A stretch of 64,000 nt of DNA from Ulota crispa (lineage: Eukaryota > Streptophyta > Bryopsida > Orthotrichales > Orthotrichaceae), in assembly GCA_963920765.1 (NCBI GenBank), contig OY987251.1:13767219-13831218 (forward strand). Direction: 5' to 3'. A program made the position numbers and the translations under genes. The first letter of the stretch is position 1. Each line of letters starts with the position of its first letter. The notes under the pieces were generated by a model. That model was not told the origin of the DNA. It saw only the letters and a list, made by a program, of their open reading frames with translations, and did no database searches. Shown here in pieces: positions 23,256-34,956 of this stretch.

Positions 23256-25367
23256 TTGGCACATGGAGTAGCCATACCTGCAAGAGTGATCAAACACTAC
23301 CCTGGTCAAACTACTTACTTTTTGTATCTAATGTGCGTACTTGCAGCTTCCGATGGTCTCATGTTTGGTTATGATATTGGCATTTTAGGTACTCCCCATG
23401 TCCTCTCTATACTCTATTCCCTCATTCTTTGCTTTCTATTTGTATGAAAAGATGTAATTTGCGTTTGCTTTTGATCACCCAGCTGCTACCCTTTCATGTT
23501 CCATGTTCATATTCTACTTGCTTTTTTATAACTTGCACAAAAAATCTTCCCAAAAACACTTGCATTTGAAAGCTTTTTCTGCTTGCTTGCAATTTGTGCT
23601 TTTCTGTGGATTTGCTGGGTGTAAGTTAATTTTTAACTTGAATTTCTGTTGTGAGTGCAAGTGGGGTGACGTCCATGGACAAGTTCCTGGGCGAGTTCTT
23701 CTCGGCGGTGCTCAAGAAGAACCGCCACGCCGGCGCCGACAACGACGCGTATTGCAAGTACAACGATCAGAGGCTGCAGGCGTTCACAAGCTCGCTCTAC
23801 ATCATAGCGCTCGTCGCCTCGCTGCTTGCCTCCCACACCACACGCCACCATGGCCGCAAGGCCACCATGCTCGTCGCCGGCCTCACCTTCTGCCTCGCGC
23901 TCATGGCGTCTGCGCAGAAGCTCGCCATGCTCATCGTGGGCCGCATCCTGCTCGGCTGGGGCGTCGGCTTCGCCAACCAGGCCGTCCCCCTCTACCTCTC
24001 TGAGATGGCCCTCGCCGCCTGGCGCGGCGCACTCAACATCCTCTTCCAGCTCGCTGTCACCATCGGCATCCTCTTTGCCAACCTCGTCAACTACGGCACA
24101 GAGAAGATGTCGTCCGACGGCTAGCGCGTATCGTTGGCCATCGCGAGGGCGCCCGCGCTGCTCATCACCCTTGGCGGCATCATCCTCCCCGACACGCCCA
24201 ACTCGCTGGTGCAACGTGGCAAGCTAGACGCGAGGCGACGGATGCTGCAGCGCAACCACGACGTGGACGACGTGGACCGCGAGTTCCAGGACATCATGGC
24301 AGCCAACGCGGAGGCGGCGTCCGTTGAGGGGATGTTGTTCCGGAACGTGGTCAGGTGGCGCAACCGGCCGCAGCTAGTGATTGCCATGCTGCTGCAGGTG
24401 TTCCAGCAGTTCACGGGCATCAACGCCATCATGTTCTACGCGCCGGTGCTGTTCCAAACGGTGGGGTTTGGGAGCTCGGCGGCGCTGTACTCGTCGATGA
24501 TCGTGGGCGCGGTGAACGTGCTGTCCACGGTGGTGGCCGTGGTGGCGGTGGACCGCGTGGGGCGGCGCTGGCTACTCCTGGAGGCGTGCATGCAGATGTT
24601 TGTGGCGTAGATACGGATGGGATCCACTCTGTCGCCCTTGCTAAGTAGCACATATGCAGTCACCTCCAATTAGTCCTCCTTTTGCTTGCAACGCAATGCA
24701 ATGCAATGCAAGACCAGTCCCTAGTGGAGCTGTTGCGGCTGTCGTCATGTTGATTTACATCTCTGCTGCATACCAATGCGGTCAATGATTCAGGGTCCGT
24801 GGCCGTGGTGGCTTGGCTAATTCATCAGCTTGTCTTGCTTCTTTCGTTATGTGATTATGCATGTGGAGTGGTGACGGTGCAATGATGACTTTGTGCGTGC
24901 TTGTGCAGGTGGCGGTGGGCGTGATTCTGGCGGTGGGGTTGAAGCATGGCACCACTATGCCGGCGGCGCTGGGGTGGGTGGCGGTGGTGCTGATCTGCAT
25001 GTACGTGGCGGCGTTCGCGTGGTCGTGGGGGCCGCTGGGGTGCTTGATTCCGAGCAAGATCTTCCCGCTAGACGCGCGGTCGGCGGGGCAGGCCGTCACC
25101 GTGTCCACCAACATGTTCTTCACGTTCGTGATCGGGCAGGCATTCCTGTCCATGCTGTGCACTCTGCGGTGGGGCGTGTTCCTCTTCTTCGCCGCGTGGG
25201 TGGTGCTCATGATGGCATTCACGTTCTGGTTCATCCTCGAGACCAAGGCCATCCCCATCAAGGACATGGACTTCCTCTGGACGCGTCACTGGTTCTGGAA
25301 GCGTTTTGTTCCGAAGGCGGAGTCGGTGAAGAGCAGCAATTTGGAAATGGGCACGTACAAGTCATAA
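23256..25367 (+). pseudogene. STP-type hexose/H+ symporter pseudogene, left-arm copy
   Basis: Three exon equivalents, 23256-23388, about 23661-24610 and 24909-25367, would encode about 512 residues of an STP-type plasma-membrane hexose carrier. Motifs include GLMFGYDIGI, a PDTPNSLVQRG motif, QQFTGINAIMFYAPVLFQT, DRVGRR and a C-terminal HWFWKRF. It cannot be translated as one protein: the ATG position is TTG, the intron-1 acceptor reads CAAG where CAGG is expected, Trp in the SSDGW motif is TAG (24122-24124), and the CAG codon that ends exon 2 is TAG with the donor GT changed to AT (24608-24612). It also lacks two codons (Gly-Val after FCL) compared with the right-arm copy. Confidence 0.9.
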
Positions 25368-26452
25368 CGCGTCCTGAAGCAGGCCTAGTGAATGTGGCCA
25401 TGCTGTGTGAAGGGATCGATCCCTGGAGCATTCGTATTTGAGCGAGATCCATTGCTGTACATAATTTCTTCATAAACGCTAGCTTGTGAGCATCGAGCTG
25501 TGAAAGCATTCAGGCGTGTTTTGCGTTCCTTGGAATCGTGTCTTGTTTGTTGTGTGCTGGAATGTGTGTGACCTCGTCGTGTGCTAGCGTAAGTTCATAC
25601 CACCTCCGGAAGGGGCAAGCCTTTGGAAATGGAATGGCAGTCCAGTGAATCAGAAATTGTCGTTGCAAATCTATACATTGTGAGTATGTCATCGCTCACA
25701 TCGTTTTTTCATGGCACTTGTCTCCCTCACGATTGTTTTTCGAATGTCAAAGTGGAGAATCCAATCTTCCTGAGTGACTGCTTTTTATACGTTGATTTTC
25801 GTGCGGTGTCCTGAGATCACGGTCCTTCAATCCTTCGAGAAAGTGAATCCCTTTCTGGGCATAGATCTGTGCGCATTGTAAGCTGAGTAAGGCTGTTGTG
25901 GGGAGATCTGAGCAAGTATGGCATGGACTCCTGGCCAGAAAGATCCACTTGTTATCCACAATGATTAGGTCACTTCCAATGAATTCGTCACCTCATTTGA
26001 GAACGAGTACGTACGTAGTATGAAAGTTGAGAAATGGAGAGTTTCAAATCTTGCGGTCAGGACCATTGCTCCACCGTGCACTTCATTTGGTCAGGCACAA
26101 TTTTGGACGTACAACTTTTGCCATGCACTTGAACCTGTAGCTTTGTGTAAGCATGCGACCACCCACACCATTTTGACTGTGGACCCCTCTGTAGAACTTC
26201 AAAGCACCTCCACTTGAGCGAGTGTCTCTTGTAGATTGAGGATAAATCAGTGGAGGATTGGTTATGGGCTTGTGGTGACTCTGAGTACAATCATGTGGTG
26301 ACTCTGAGTACAATCATGTGGTGAATCTGAGTACATGTGGTGACTCTGAGTACAATAGAACTCTAAATTGATATGGTTGGGATTCCAAGAACTAGATTTA
26401 GTTTAAGTAAGTTATTAGTTAATTTTGTGGAAGTGAAATGAAGTGACTTTGA
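25368..26452. other. Downstream of the STP pseudogene; no gene seen
   Basis: Matches the right arm (about 42,400-43,190) in patches, for example CACCTCCACTTGAGC and CAATTTTGGACGTAC. Contains a short tandem repeat at 26,270-26,351. No coding frame of note. Confidence 0.55.
26270..26351. repeat. Short tandem repeat, unit about 25 bp, four copies
   Basis: The unit GTGGTGACTCTGAGTACAAT is repeated four times with small changes (one GTGGTGAATCTGAG variant, one shorter spacer). It lies within the left arm and is not seen in the right arm. Confidence 0.75.
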
Positions 26453-27514
26453 GGTTAGTGCAGGGCACCTTAAAAGTGGTAATTTATGTATATTTATCAC
26501 TTTTATCACTTTTAAGTTGGGTGGTATACCACTTTTAAGTCTTTGGATGATAATGGGGAATGCTAAATCATGAGCGGGAATACATGAGTTGTGAGCCATG
26601 AACCTAGATTTATAACCAAAATATTAGATTTCACCTATAAACGTGTACATAGGTCATTGTAATTGTGCTTTATAAACATCCATCTCTTGAAAAACTTACT
26701 TTTAAAAAAAAATATTAATTTTGAGCTCACAATTGGTGTTAGCTCACAAAATCTTGGCTCACCACTCATGGGCTCATTGTTTTACGCTCATAAAATAGCG
26801 TCGTTTGGATGGATATATTCACCATTTGTGTATGGGGTTCACCGCTTCTTTGCGGGTAATTTCCTTTCCACCATATCCCACTTCTTTGCCAATTATTTTA
26901 GTCCAAGATGACATTTGCCAATTGGCCTTGTGTCGGATTTTGCCTAGCCATGCTCTCCAGCTTACGTGGATCACTACAAGAAAACGATGCTTGAATTGAC
27001 ACATTCAAATTGACTAACTGTGTTTGAAGTGACATTAAAATCTTCAAAGTGACAAAAGGATGTCCAAGTTGACAACTTTCCTTTCTAGTGTCACAAAGTC
27101 ATGCACACACCATACTTGGAGGGCAATGGTTTTGCTATTATGTTTGACAATTACAACTACAAGACTACATTTGAGGCTGGTTGGAAGCTTGTCAATTAGC
27201 AATTTGAATCTTGCTTGATTGGAAAGGAAGGTGTTACCACACTATTCTCAAATACTACATTTGTGGAGTTTGATTTTTCCATTTTTGGATAGGAGAAAGA
27301 CATATATTGCAAGTCCATCACCAATTTGTTTTTGAAAAATGATTTGCAATCAAAAATATTTTCACTTTTGAATCAAATAAGCTTGTGGGCACTAATACAA
27401 ATGATTAAATGATTAAAAGTGGTTATAAACACTTTTAACTCTTACCAATTACCACTTTTAAGCTAATTGTGGATAAAAGTAGATTTACCACTTTTAAGGT
27501 GGCCTAGGTTAGTG
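26453..27514. mobile_element. hAT non-autonomous element, 1,046 bp
   Basis: An exact 8-bp target duplication GGTTAGTG (26453-26460 and 27507-27514) flanks 26461-27506. Termini are CAGGGCACCTTAAAAGTGG on the left and, inward from the right, TAGGCCACCTTAAAAGTGG. A (C/T)AGG start with an 8-bp duplication is characteristic of hAT. Both ends contain several ACTTTTAA/TTAAAAGT subterminal copies, as expected for transposase binding sites. No transposase. It is absent from the right arm. Confidence 0.8.
26972..27110. mobile_element. Possible CACTA-type terminus inside the hAT element
   Basis: CACTACAAGAAAAC at 26972 matches the usual start of CACTA (En/Spm) elements, and is followed by repeated short motifs of the form (A/G)A(A/G)TTGACA or AAGTGACA, like subterminal repeats. 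No opposite end was found, so this may be a solo terminus or chance. Confidence 0.35.
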
Positions 27515-27855
27515 TTGGGATAGCACCAAGGAGCATTACTACTATTGAATTAATTGCTTTGGTTTATGACTCACGTATGGTCTTACATTGAGATTTGTGT
27601 TGCATATTAGTTTACAAAGGATATCAATTTACAAGCATTTCTTATATGTTTTCACTAAATTTTACAAGTACATATCATGTTTGTTGGACCTCTCATGATC
27701 AGTACTTCATAGTTTGTGATGATATCAGCTCCTCATTATTTGAGTTTTTGTGCTAATGACACATGCATTCTAGAATCAATCTACCATCTGAAAATGTACG
27801 CAAAATCTCCAGCTTTAATGTTGCCGTTTGGGCACTCAAATGCCATGCAAAAAGT

Positions 27856-27968
27856 ACTACATTTGTGCATGCTGCCAGCTCCTTATTATTGATGGTGTAG
27901 CAACAATGATACCTACATTTGTGCATGCTGCCAGCTCCTTATTATTGATGGTGTAGCAACAATGATAC
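27856..27968. repeat. Exact 56-bp tandem duplication
   Basis: Two consecutive copies of a 56-bp unit beginning CTACATTTGTGCATGCTGCC and ending CAACAATGATAC show no visible differences, so the duplication is recent. The surrounding region to about 28,140 has no gene. Confidence 0.85.
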
Positions 27969-28139
27969 CTCATATGGGCGCAGTGGAATGCTCTCTAATC
28001 GCTTAACTTGCCCCCATGAGATCATTGAGCATGGCAAACGCTTTCTTAGCGTTTGAAATCAACAAAAGGGAGCTTTTTAGTAGTACAAAAAATATGTCTG
28101 GCTTGGAGCTTTTTAGAGGGACAGCGGGAGTACTAAATT

Positions 28140-30560
28140 TTGAACAACATCAGATTGCCAAGTAACTGAGAGTGAGAAGGGTCTGAGTTAAGAATTGATC
28201 TTTCCGACCCAACTCTAAAAATGTTGCAAGTCCATCTTGAGCGAAGGACGCCAGCTCCCGACAGCAAAATAGCAGACGCTGGCAGAAAACACTAAGTAAA
28301 TCCCCTCAAAACGCTTCCAATTTCGACAAGGTAAAAGGCGCTCCGAGGCAGGCAAATGACCGTCGTAATCTCAAACAACTTCTCAAAAGATCCCCACATA
28401 CTGCTGGTAATGTCACGAAAGTACCGACTGCTTCTCCTTTCGATTTGTACTTTCAGATTTTCGAGCTGAAGGAGCTGCTACACAGCCCCACCAGCTCAGT
28501 GCAGATATTCGACCAAAAGTAGCCAGTTCACAGCTAATCTGCTTAGAAATGCGATGCTGTTCAACAATAGAAGCTTACGACATAATCCAGATTTATGTCT
28601 AGATGCCCGATATAGACCTCAAGCTTCCTCTTGGACCACGGATGAAAGCACAAGGTTTCCATTCCGTACTTCCGGATCGAGGGTGAAAGCGGCCAGGACA
28701 CAGCCGTTTCCTGTTCTTCCGTCCTTGGCAACGCCCCTAACAGGGCATCACCATGCAAGCGGAGCCCAAAGCCCTCCATCCTCTCCTTAACACCACGTCC
28801 ATTTGAACAAAACAAGACCGCAACAAAACGTCAACACAAATTGGATTCGTCAAGAACGCCTCAGCCTCACACTTGCACAATACTTGCTGCTAAACATCAC
28901 ATCGCACATTCCCAACTCCAGATGGACTTCAGGTGGCCTACCACAAGTACTCGGAGAAACCTCCATCGTCAAAGCCAACGAACAAAGCATTCATGCTACT
29001 ACTCCACACAGAACATACGCTCCACACCCCACACCGCCATGCCATCTCGTTTCATCCACCACCCTCGGCCTTCTACACAAGCAACCTACTTCCACTCCAA
29101 CAAAAATGCCCAAAGCACAGATGCAGGACGCCTTTAACCAATCCCACTCTACTTCACCGCCCACCCTCCTGCACACCAGACCGAACCACGTATGCCACCA
29201 ACCACACAACCCTCAAATCATTCCAGCCCTCCAGAAACCAACCCCTTCGCCAGACACGATCATGGACGTAGCAAAATTAATCATGCATCTGTTCCATAAC
29301 ACTCCAGTATCACATTCCCTTTCATGCTCTCAGCCTTCCCGTGTCCACACAGTCATGTCGACGAAATAGTGTGTATTAACCAGGAAAAACGGAACAGTGC
29401 TTCTCACCGCCACAACGCTACACGTTGCAGCACAGCCCACTACTGTCGACCGCAACCCCGTCCTCGGTCTCTTCTCACCAGCATGTCCACGCATCCTGCA
29501 ACGCCACGCAGACACCTCATGTCAGATGCACCATCCAACCTCGCTTCCGTTCCAGCGATGTCCGAAACATCAGACGCACCAGAACCAACCATACTCCGGC
29601 CTCCTTAGCATCATGGCCCACTTCCATCCGGCTCATGCCGTCATCCACGCACCCCAGCGATACCCACATATCCCAACGGTCACCGCATGCTATCACCGAC
29701 ACTACACCGGGATACAAGAATCAGGCCTCGGCGCCACCTTCCATCTACCCCACAAATGCGCTCCTTTCACCCACCAAAAATCAAGCGGGACATCAGCTTC
29801 TCATCAAACACCCCTCCCAGTCCATCAAACCCAAAAACTCAAACCTCACCCAACCGAACACGCCACTGAAATCAAACCCTAAACCTGTGCGTGCCTACAC
29901 CTACTCCATCTGCCATCTCAACCGTCCACCACCCTCACCGACACTTCTCACATGCTACTGCAACCTTTCCATCCTTTGCCCGCGCATTCCGAAAACCCTC
30001 ATGCACGCCTCGCTCCACTGCCAAACCTCCGCTTCCAACCGCTGGCTTTTCCCAACCGCTCGCGCAATGCCAGAACCCTACAGTGACGATACTTGAACCC
30101 CGCCAGGCATCACCTATGACCTAAATCGACCGCACTATGCACCGTGCAGAAACCCTAAAACTAACCCAGTGCCACCACTGCAAAGAATGCGTGCAATTCC
30201 CACCCTACCGACTCCACGTCAACCACACCCTTCCACATACAACGCACCAACTCCGCGATGACACGAATTCTACCCACGAATTCAAATGCCACACTAGATG
30301 CCATCCTCGACTCATCCATGCGTCGTCATCCAGGCCGCCCATTTGCCCCTCGCCCCTTATCTCTCCCACCCTATTCCCATATTTTCCACGACTTCACTCC
30401 CGCTTCCCCTAGTCCACCACTAATCCGTCACCGCATTCGCAATTACGTGCCCTAAATTCCTCGCCTCGAGAACGAAAAAACATAAAAAAACAAAACCACG
30501 CCACCATAGCCAAGCCCCCTGCTGCTGCTACTCACCAGCTCCTCCTCCGCCGCCGACCTT
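28140..30560. other. Strand-skewed block downstream of left-arm eL14
   Basis: The plus strand is rich in C and A (CCAACC, CACACC, CATCCA words) over about 2 kb, the counterpart being G/T-rich on the eL14 sense strand. Open frames up to 223 codons on the plus strand are Pro/Thr/Ser/His-rich and not conserved in frame with the right arm, so they are treated as composition artefacts. It could be a long 3' transcribed region of eL14. Confidence 0.5.
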
Positions 30561-30968
30561 CTACGCCTTGGGCGCCCGCCTTAGCTTCCCCAGCTCGCGC
30601 CGCACGATGGAGCTCTGCTTCACGCGCGCCACCATCACCTTGAACCGGTCGAAGTCCGTCAGCTCCGCCCGCCGCCGGCGGACCGCCAGCTTGCGCCCCC
30701 ACGCGCTGTTGCCCCACTTGGCATCCACCTCCGCCTCCTCGTACGCCTTCTTCAGCACCTTCTTCGGCGGCGTGCGCGGCAGCTCCGGGATGGTGATGTC
30801 CGTCAGCGACAGCCGCTTGAAGTTGATCTGCGTGCGCACCATGTCCGGCGAGTCCACCAGCGCCCTGTTCTGGTCCACCACGTCCACGATCACCACCAGC
30901 TTCCCATACTCCGGTCCGTAGTTGATCAGCGCCACACGCCCGATCTCCACGAATCTCCGGAACACCAT
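30561..30968 (-). CDS. RPL14: 60S ribosomal protein eL14, left-arm copy, 135 aa
   Basis: Component of the large cytosolic ribosomal subunit. The frame [20 protein letters not shown] to ...KLRRAPKA-stop matches plant eL14 along its whole length (about 134 residues is usual), including [17 protein letters not shown] and the basic [13 protein letters not shown] segment. The ATG at 30968 was chosen because it gives the family's normal N-terminus; the upstream frame would add 49 unrelated residues that lack an ATG at the start. No intron interrupts the coding region. The protein is identical to the right-arm copy. A telo-box lies about 150 bp upstream. The promoter proper must lie in the spacer, because arm homology ends about 185 bp upstream of the ATG. 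Confidence 0.93.
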   Translation of the reverse strand: MVFRRFVEIGRVALINYGPEYGKLVVIVDVVDQNRALVDSPDMVRTQINFKRLSLTDITIPELPRTPPKKVLKKAYEEAEVDAKWGNSAWGRKLAVRRRRAELTDFDRFKVMVARVKQSSIVRRELGKLRRAPKA

Positions 30969-31113
30969 CTTCGCACGTCGGGGGTGCCGCAAGGGCTCGC
31001 TGGCAACGAGGCTGGGCTGGCTATGGCGGACTCGGAGCGGCGCCCAAGCTGCGAAAGAGAAGACGTCAGGGCGCTCCAAGTTCGGATTTAGGGCAACCCC
31101 CTTCGTGTGCTCC

Positions 31114-31122
31114 AAACCCTAA
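31114..31122 (-). promoter_or_regulatory. telo-box upstream of left-arm eL14
   Basis: AAACCCTAA, a motif common near the transcription start of plant ribosomal-protein and other translation genes. It is about 150 bp upstream of the ATG and is shared with the right arm. Confidence 0.6.
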
Positions 31123-31152
31123 TTCCAGGTCCTAGCCCAGGTCCCCAAAAAA

Positions 31153-34056
31153 TCCGTGATACTGAAAATCCCCTGCTCAACGCAGCGGTGCTGTAACAAG
31201 TGCAAAATTCATGTCTCAGAGGTATCTCTAAGAATTTGTTCGACCTAAGTTAATGATTATATTTATACCAAAACCAAAAAAAATTTATATTAGTCATTGC
31301 TTTCGTTTATTTTATTATGCCAAACTAGTGTAGGCACCCGTCAATATGACTGGACGCAAAATAAGATCAAGTTTAATTATGCAAAATATTTTCTCCTCAA
31401 GAAAATAATTACAATTTTTTGTTAGCACACTCCAGTTTCAAATTTTATCCATGCATTAAATATTTGTCTTTGTTTATAAAACATTCCCTTACAACACATA
31501 TTTTTTTTCAATACCCATAGAGTTTTTTACCCATGCAATAAAAAGAATGTCACGATTTTTCACGCAAAAAAGTACTAATTATTTTTTACCAACAAATTTT
31601 TTACCCACATGGTAATCATTCACGCAATTTATTTATTTATTTACCCATGCAATTTTGTCACATTTTTTTATTATTTACCCACGCATTTTTTTACCATACA
31701 ATTTTTTACCCATACATTTTTTTTCTCATGCAAGTTTTACCTATGCAAGTTTCTTACCCAGCCAAATTTTTATCCATACATGTTTGTTTACCCATGCAAT
31801 AAAAATATTGCTATAAAAGCATTGCCAAATGGGTAAATTGTATTCTGTTATATAGATAGAAGTTTTAAATTTAATATGAATTATTCAAGGATTTTTTTTT
31901 GCAAACAGCAATATAACACCATGTTTTGATAGCACAATTGTAATTATATCATGAATGTACTTGCATTTGTATGCTGTACAATTGTAAAAGCTATTACAAG
32001 TAATGCGTGGATTGATTTGTTAAGGTTTGTTCATAATGATTTAGAAACTCCAAACATTAATAGAAAATTATAGGCAACAAATGACATTTGATGCTTTTTT
32101 AGTATGAAGCAATTTATAATTTGAAAGTTTTGCAACACTAAATACAAATAAATTTGATGTAGAAGTCTAGTAAACAACATGCTTGTAATGTCTTATGATC
32201 GCTTGTGCTTTACATAAAAGAAAAACAGAGTAGTTCTCATGAATCATTACTAAATAATATTTCAAATCAAGAAAGTTGATTGGTGTATTGAAGGGTCATA
32301 TGCGAAAGTTATAAGTTGGTTGAGGAGTAAGTTTCCAAATACAGAACAAAATCAAAGAAGATGCTTGAATATTTGACAAGTCATCAAATTTAAGCCTACA
32401 AAACATTAATGTAATTATGTCAAGAAAAAATCCTGTCCTTTAAGTAGCCTCTCTCTTTTCTTTTGTTTTATTTGCTCTTCAAATTTCAATAAGGTATAGA
32501 ATAGGTATTTTCTCTTCCTTTTCATCTTCTACGATGTTGGTTGAAATTACCTTATCAAGTTACCAAAACAAAGCTCATGGGTTTTTTTGAAATGAACAAA
32601 TCGTAACTTATGAACATTTCTAATTTGTTAAAATTTGATCAAAAATGTTGGTTTCTTTTTAATATCACCTTGTTTCTGTATGGATTTCTTGAAAAAATCA
32701 AACTAAAATGTTTAGATGTTGATGTTACATGTCTTTTATTTTTCCAATGAATCATGAAGTTTTTTGGTGAATAAAATTATTTTTGTAAGAATTGTCATTT
32801 ATCAAAATGTTTTGCCCTTTTATCACCTATGGTACAACCAAAATGAAAATGCATGCTAATTTTTTGTGGAAATTGATCAATGAAACAATGATTATTGCAT
32901 GATGCTTGGAAAGTAGTAGTCAATTAATAGCAAATTTGGTGTACGATTATATGAGTACTTAAACAACTAAGTGTGTCGTAGTGACCAATACAATACAAGG
33001 TTTTTTTTCATATTTGGTATGGATTCACACCTTTACAACATTTGAGATCAACAAAGAAGTTGGAAAATAGATTAATGTGGTCCTAGTGAGCTATTTGAGA
33101 TCCCAAACTAAAACTTCTTGTTGGTAGCAAATGCCAATTATACAACAAAATATATACTATGCCTTATCACAAGTAGAAAAATGGCAATAAACAACTAAGC
33201 GACAGCAACTAAACCACAACTGCACTGACTATACAACAACTACAAAATGACTCCATTTCACTTGTACAATTGTAGTTTAATTATTGTTACTTAGTCGTTT
33301 AGGACCTATTTTTTTACTATTGTATGGTCATTTAAGGACTAATGCAAAGACTCTATAAGCAATGTTAAGCTCTCATAGTCTTTTAATTTTACAATCAAAA
33401 AACCATTTGGGATTTTTTTGTTGTAAAACCTAAATGACCAATAATTAACTAAAGCAAGACATACACCATTCTTGTCATTTATCAATTGGGCTATATGATA
33501 CTAATAATAGAGAACATGCATAAGTTATTGGATAGCAATAATTGTAAATGTCTACAATTACCATCATAGTCATTATGAACATTTGCAATTGTTGTGAACC
33601 AATTGTTTATTCATACTTTTTGTAATAGTATATGAAGGAGTTAGATTTCATCTTATTTTAGTCTATGAGAGAGATTTAGAAAACTTAGATTCTCACCTTT
33701 GCTTGATTTACTTTTTCATCCAAATATTGTTTACTCTATTGCAATTTACACTGGACTTTGAATGTTGATCTATATTTTATTTTTTGTCTCAAGTATCAAA
33801 ATTCAAGTAATGTATGACTTCATACCAATACATCATGTTCTAAAAAATTCAAAAGTTGTATACTTAGTTAGACTTTTATTCGAACTTTATGAACTATTCA
33901 ATTTGTTTTTAGCTTCAATCAGTTGCTTTCCAAGATTGAAAAATAGAGGCTCTCTATACATGACGATGAAAGTAAATAATTAAAATGCATGATGGTAGTA
34001 AGTATCCAATATTTGTTAGCAAACCTATAGCTAGTATTAGTTTATAATGAACAATT
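31153..34056. other. AT-rich spacer DNA, no gene seen
   Basis: First part of the 7.1-kb spacer between the arms. Very AT-rich and dominated by T and A runs, with a degenerate minisatellite at 31,495-31,850. A fragment near 33,000-33,060 resembles in inverted form sequence at about 13,480-13,590 and 51,330-51,420 (TTGATCTCAAATGTAAT-like words), so it is a dispersed repeat. Confidence 0.5.
31495..31850. repeat. Degenerate TTTTTTACCCATGCAA minisatellite
   Basis: About 15-18 loosely spaced copies of a motif close to ATTTTTTACCCATGCAA (variants CACGCA, CATACA), spaced about 16-28 bp. It starts about 350 bp from the arm boundary. No coding potential. Confidence 0.6.
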
Positions 34057-34956
34057 TTAACCCCTAAACGACCATTTGTCCTTCAAGGGATAAATGGGAT
34101 TTTGGGTAGGGTCATGCTATTACAATTTATGATCAAATTCTATAATTTTTCTCCAAATGTAGAGTTTTGCAAGAGTTACGCGGAAGAATAATTTTTACTA
34201 AATTTTGATTTATTGTTAAAAGTTACAAAGGTAAACATGTGAATGATAGTTGGAGGGGCAGCTTGGGCATACCATTTTTTGTTAACTTCTCCCAAGGGGA
34301 ACCAGTGAAGGGATGACCCTTCATTGGAATAATGGAATCTATCCAAAGCAATAGTGTACTAAATAAATACAATTGTATTTGATAAATACATTAAACTTTG
34401 AATTGCAATAGCTACTAGAGCTTTGGTTTGTTTTCCAATTTTCTTTCTTGAGATTGTCAATGAAGCTAAGCTTTTCCAATTCGCTGCTTGGATTTTTGTT
34501 TTCTTTGATGTATTTTTAAAAACTTGGTTGGCAAAAAACCTCAGTGTAGTGTGAACTTCAAGCATATGTTTGCAATGCATGGCCATGGAGGATGTGTTCC
34601 ATGTCTTGGTTGATCACAAAAACTAGGAGGGATATGCTTAACATGGTTTAGAGCATGTTAGACAAATCTCTTTAGCACCTATAGTGCAAAAATTGTTCAC
34701 CACATGTGGTCAAAGGCACCTAAAATTTTGGGCAAGGATAAAAAACTTTAGGTACTACTTTTTGATGATCAAATCTCTCTCAATCCATACGGTCAAAATT
34801 CACAAAATTTATATGGTATGTTCTTGAATGAGTCTACTACAAGATCTTCAGGTTAGTTTTGATTTTTTTTTTAAACTATCTTTGAGATCAAATCACTAGA
34901 AATGACAGTTTTGAATCCTTTTTGAGAAAAAATGTGCTTGATACTTTAGGGGTTAA
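34057..34956. mobile_element. piggyBac-type element X in the spacer
   Basis: TTAA at 34057-34060 is followed by CCCCTAAACGACCATTTGTC. The right end (34,949-34,952 plus TTAA 34953-34956), read inward, is CCCCTAAAGTATCAAGCACA. The element is about 892 bp with no transposase frame. Its right-end TTAA is also the left flank of element Y. Confidence 0.6.

Larger units (their letters stand above)
22880..31152. repeat. Left arm of the large inverted repeat
   Basis: This segment is an inverted, diverged copy of 38,275-45,720. Order from outside in: STP-type pseudogene, intergenic DNA, a skewed-composition block, eL14 gene. Matching continues at the inner edge through CCTAGCCCAGGTCCCCAAAAA and then stops abruptly at about 31,152. 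The outer edge is less sharp; the last clear match is GAATCATGTTGT (22,904-22,915). The arm is longer than its partner mainly through the hAT element at 26,461-27,506. Confidence 0.85.

Noticed and set aside
23503-25441. Alternative-frame 130-190-codon frames in the STP pseudogenes
   Set aside because: High-GC shadow frames of the true coding frame, and Arg/Pro/His-rich as expected of shadows.
29324-30455. Long plus-strand frames (up to 223 codons) left of eL14
   Set aside because: Pro/Thr/Ser/His-rich translation of a C/A-rich tract. The right-arm equivalents are broken at other places, and no domain is recognisable.
30561-31115. N-terminally extended eL14 of 184-186 residues
   Set aside because: The extension lacks an ATG at its start, is absent from the eL14 family and covers the telo-box and leader.
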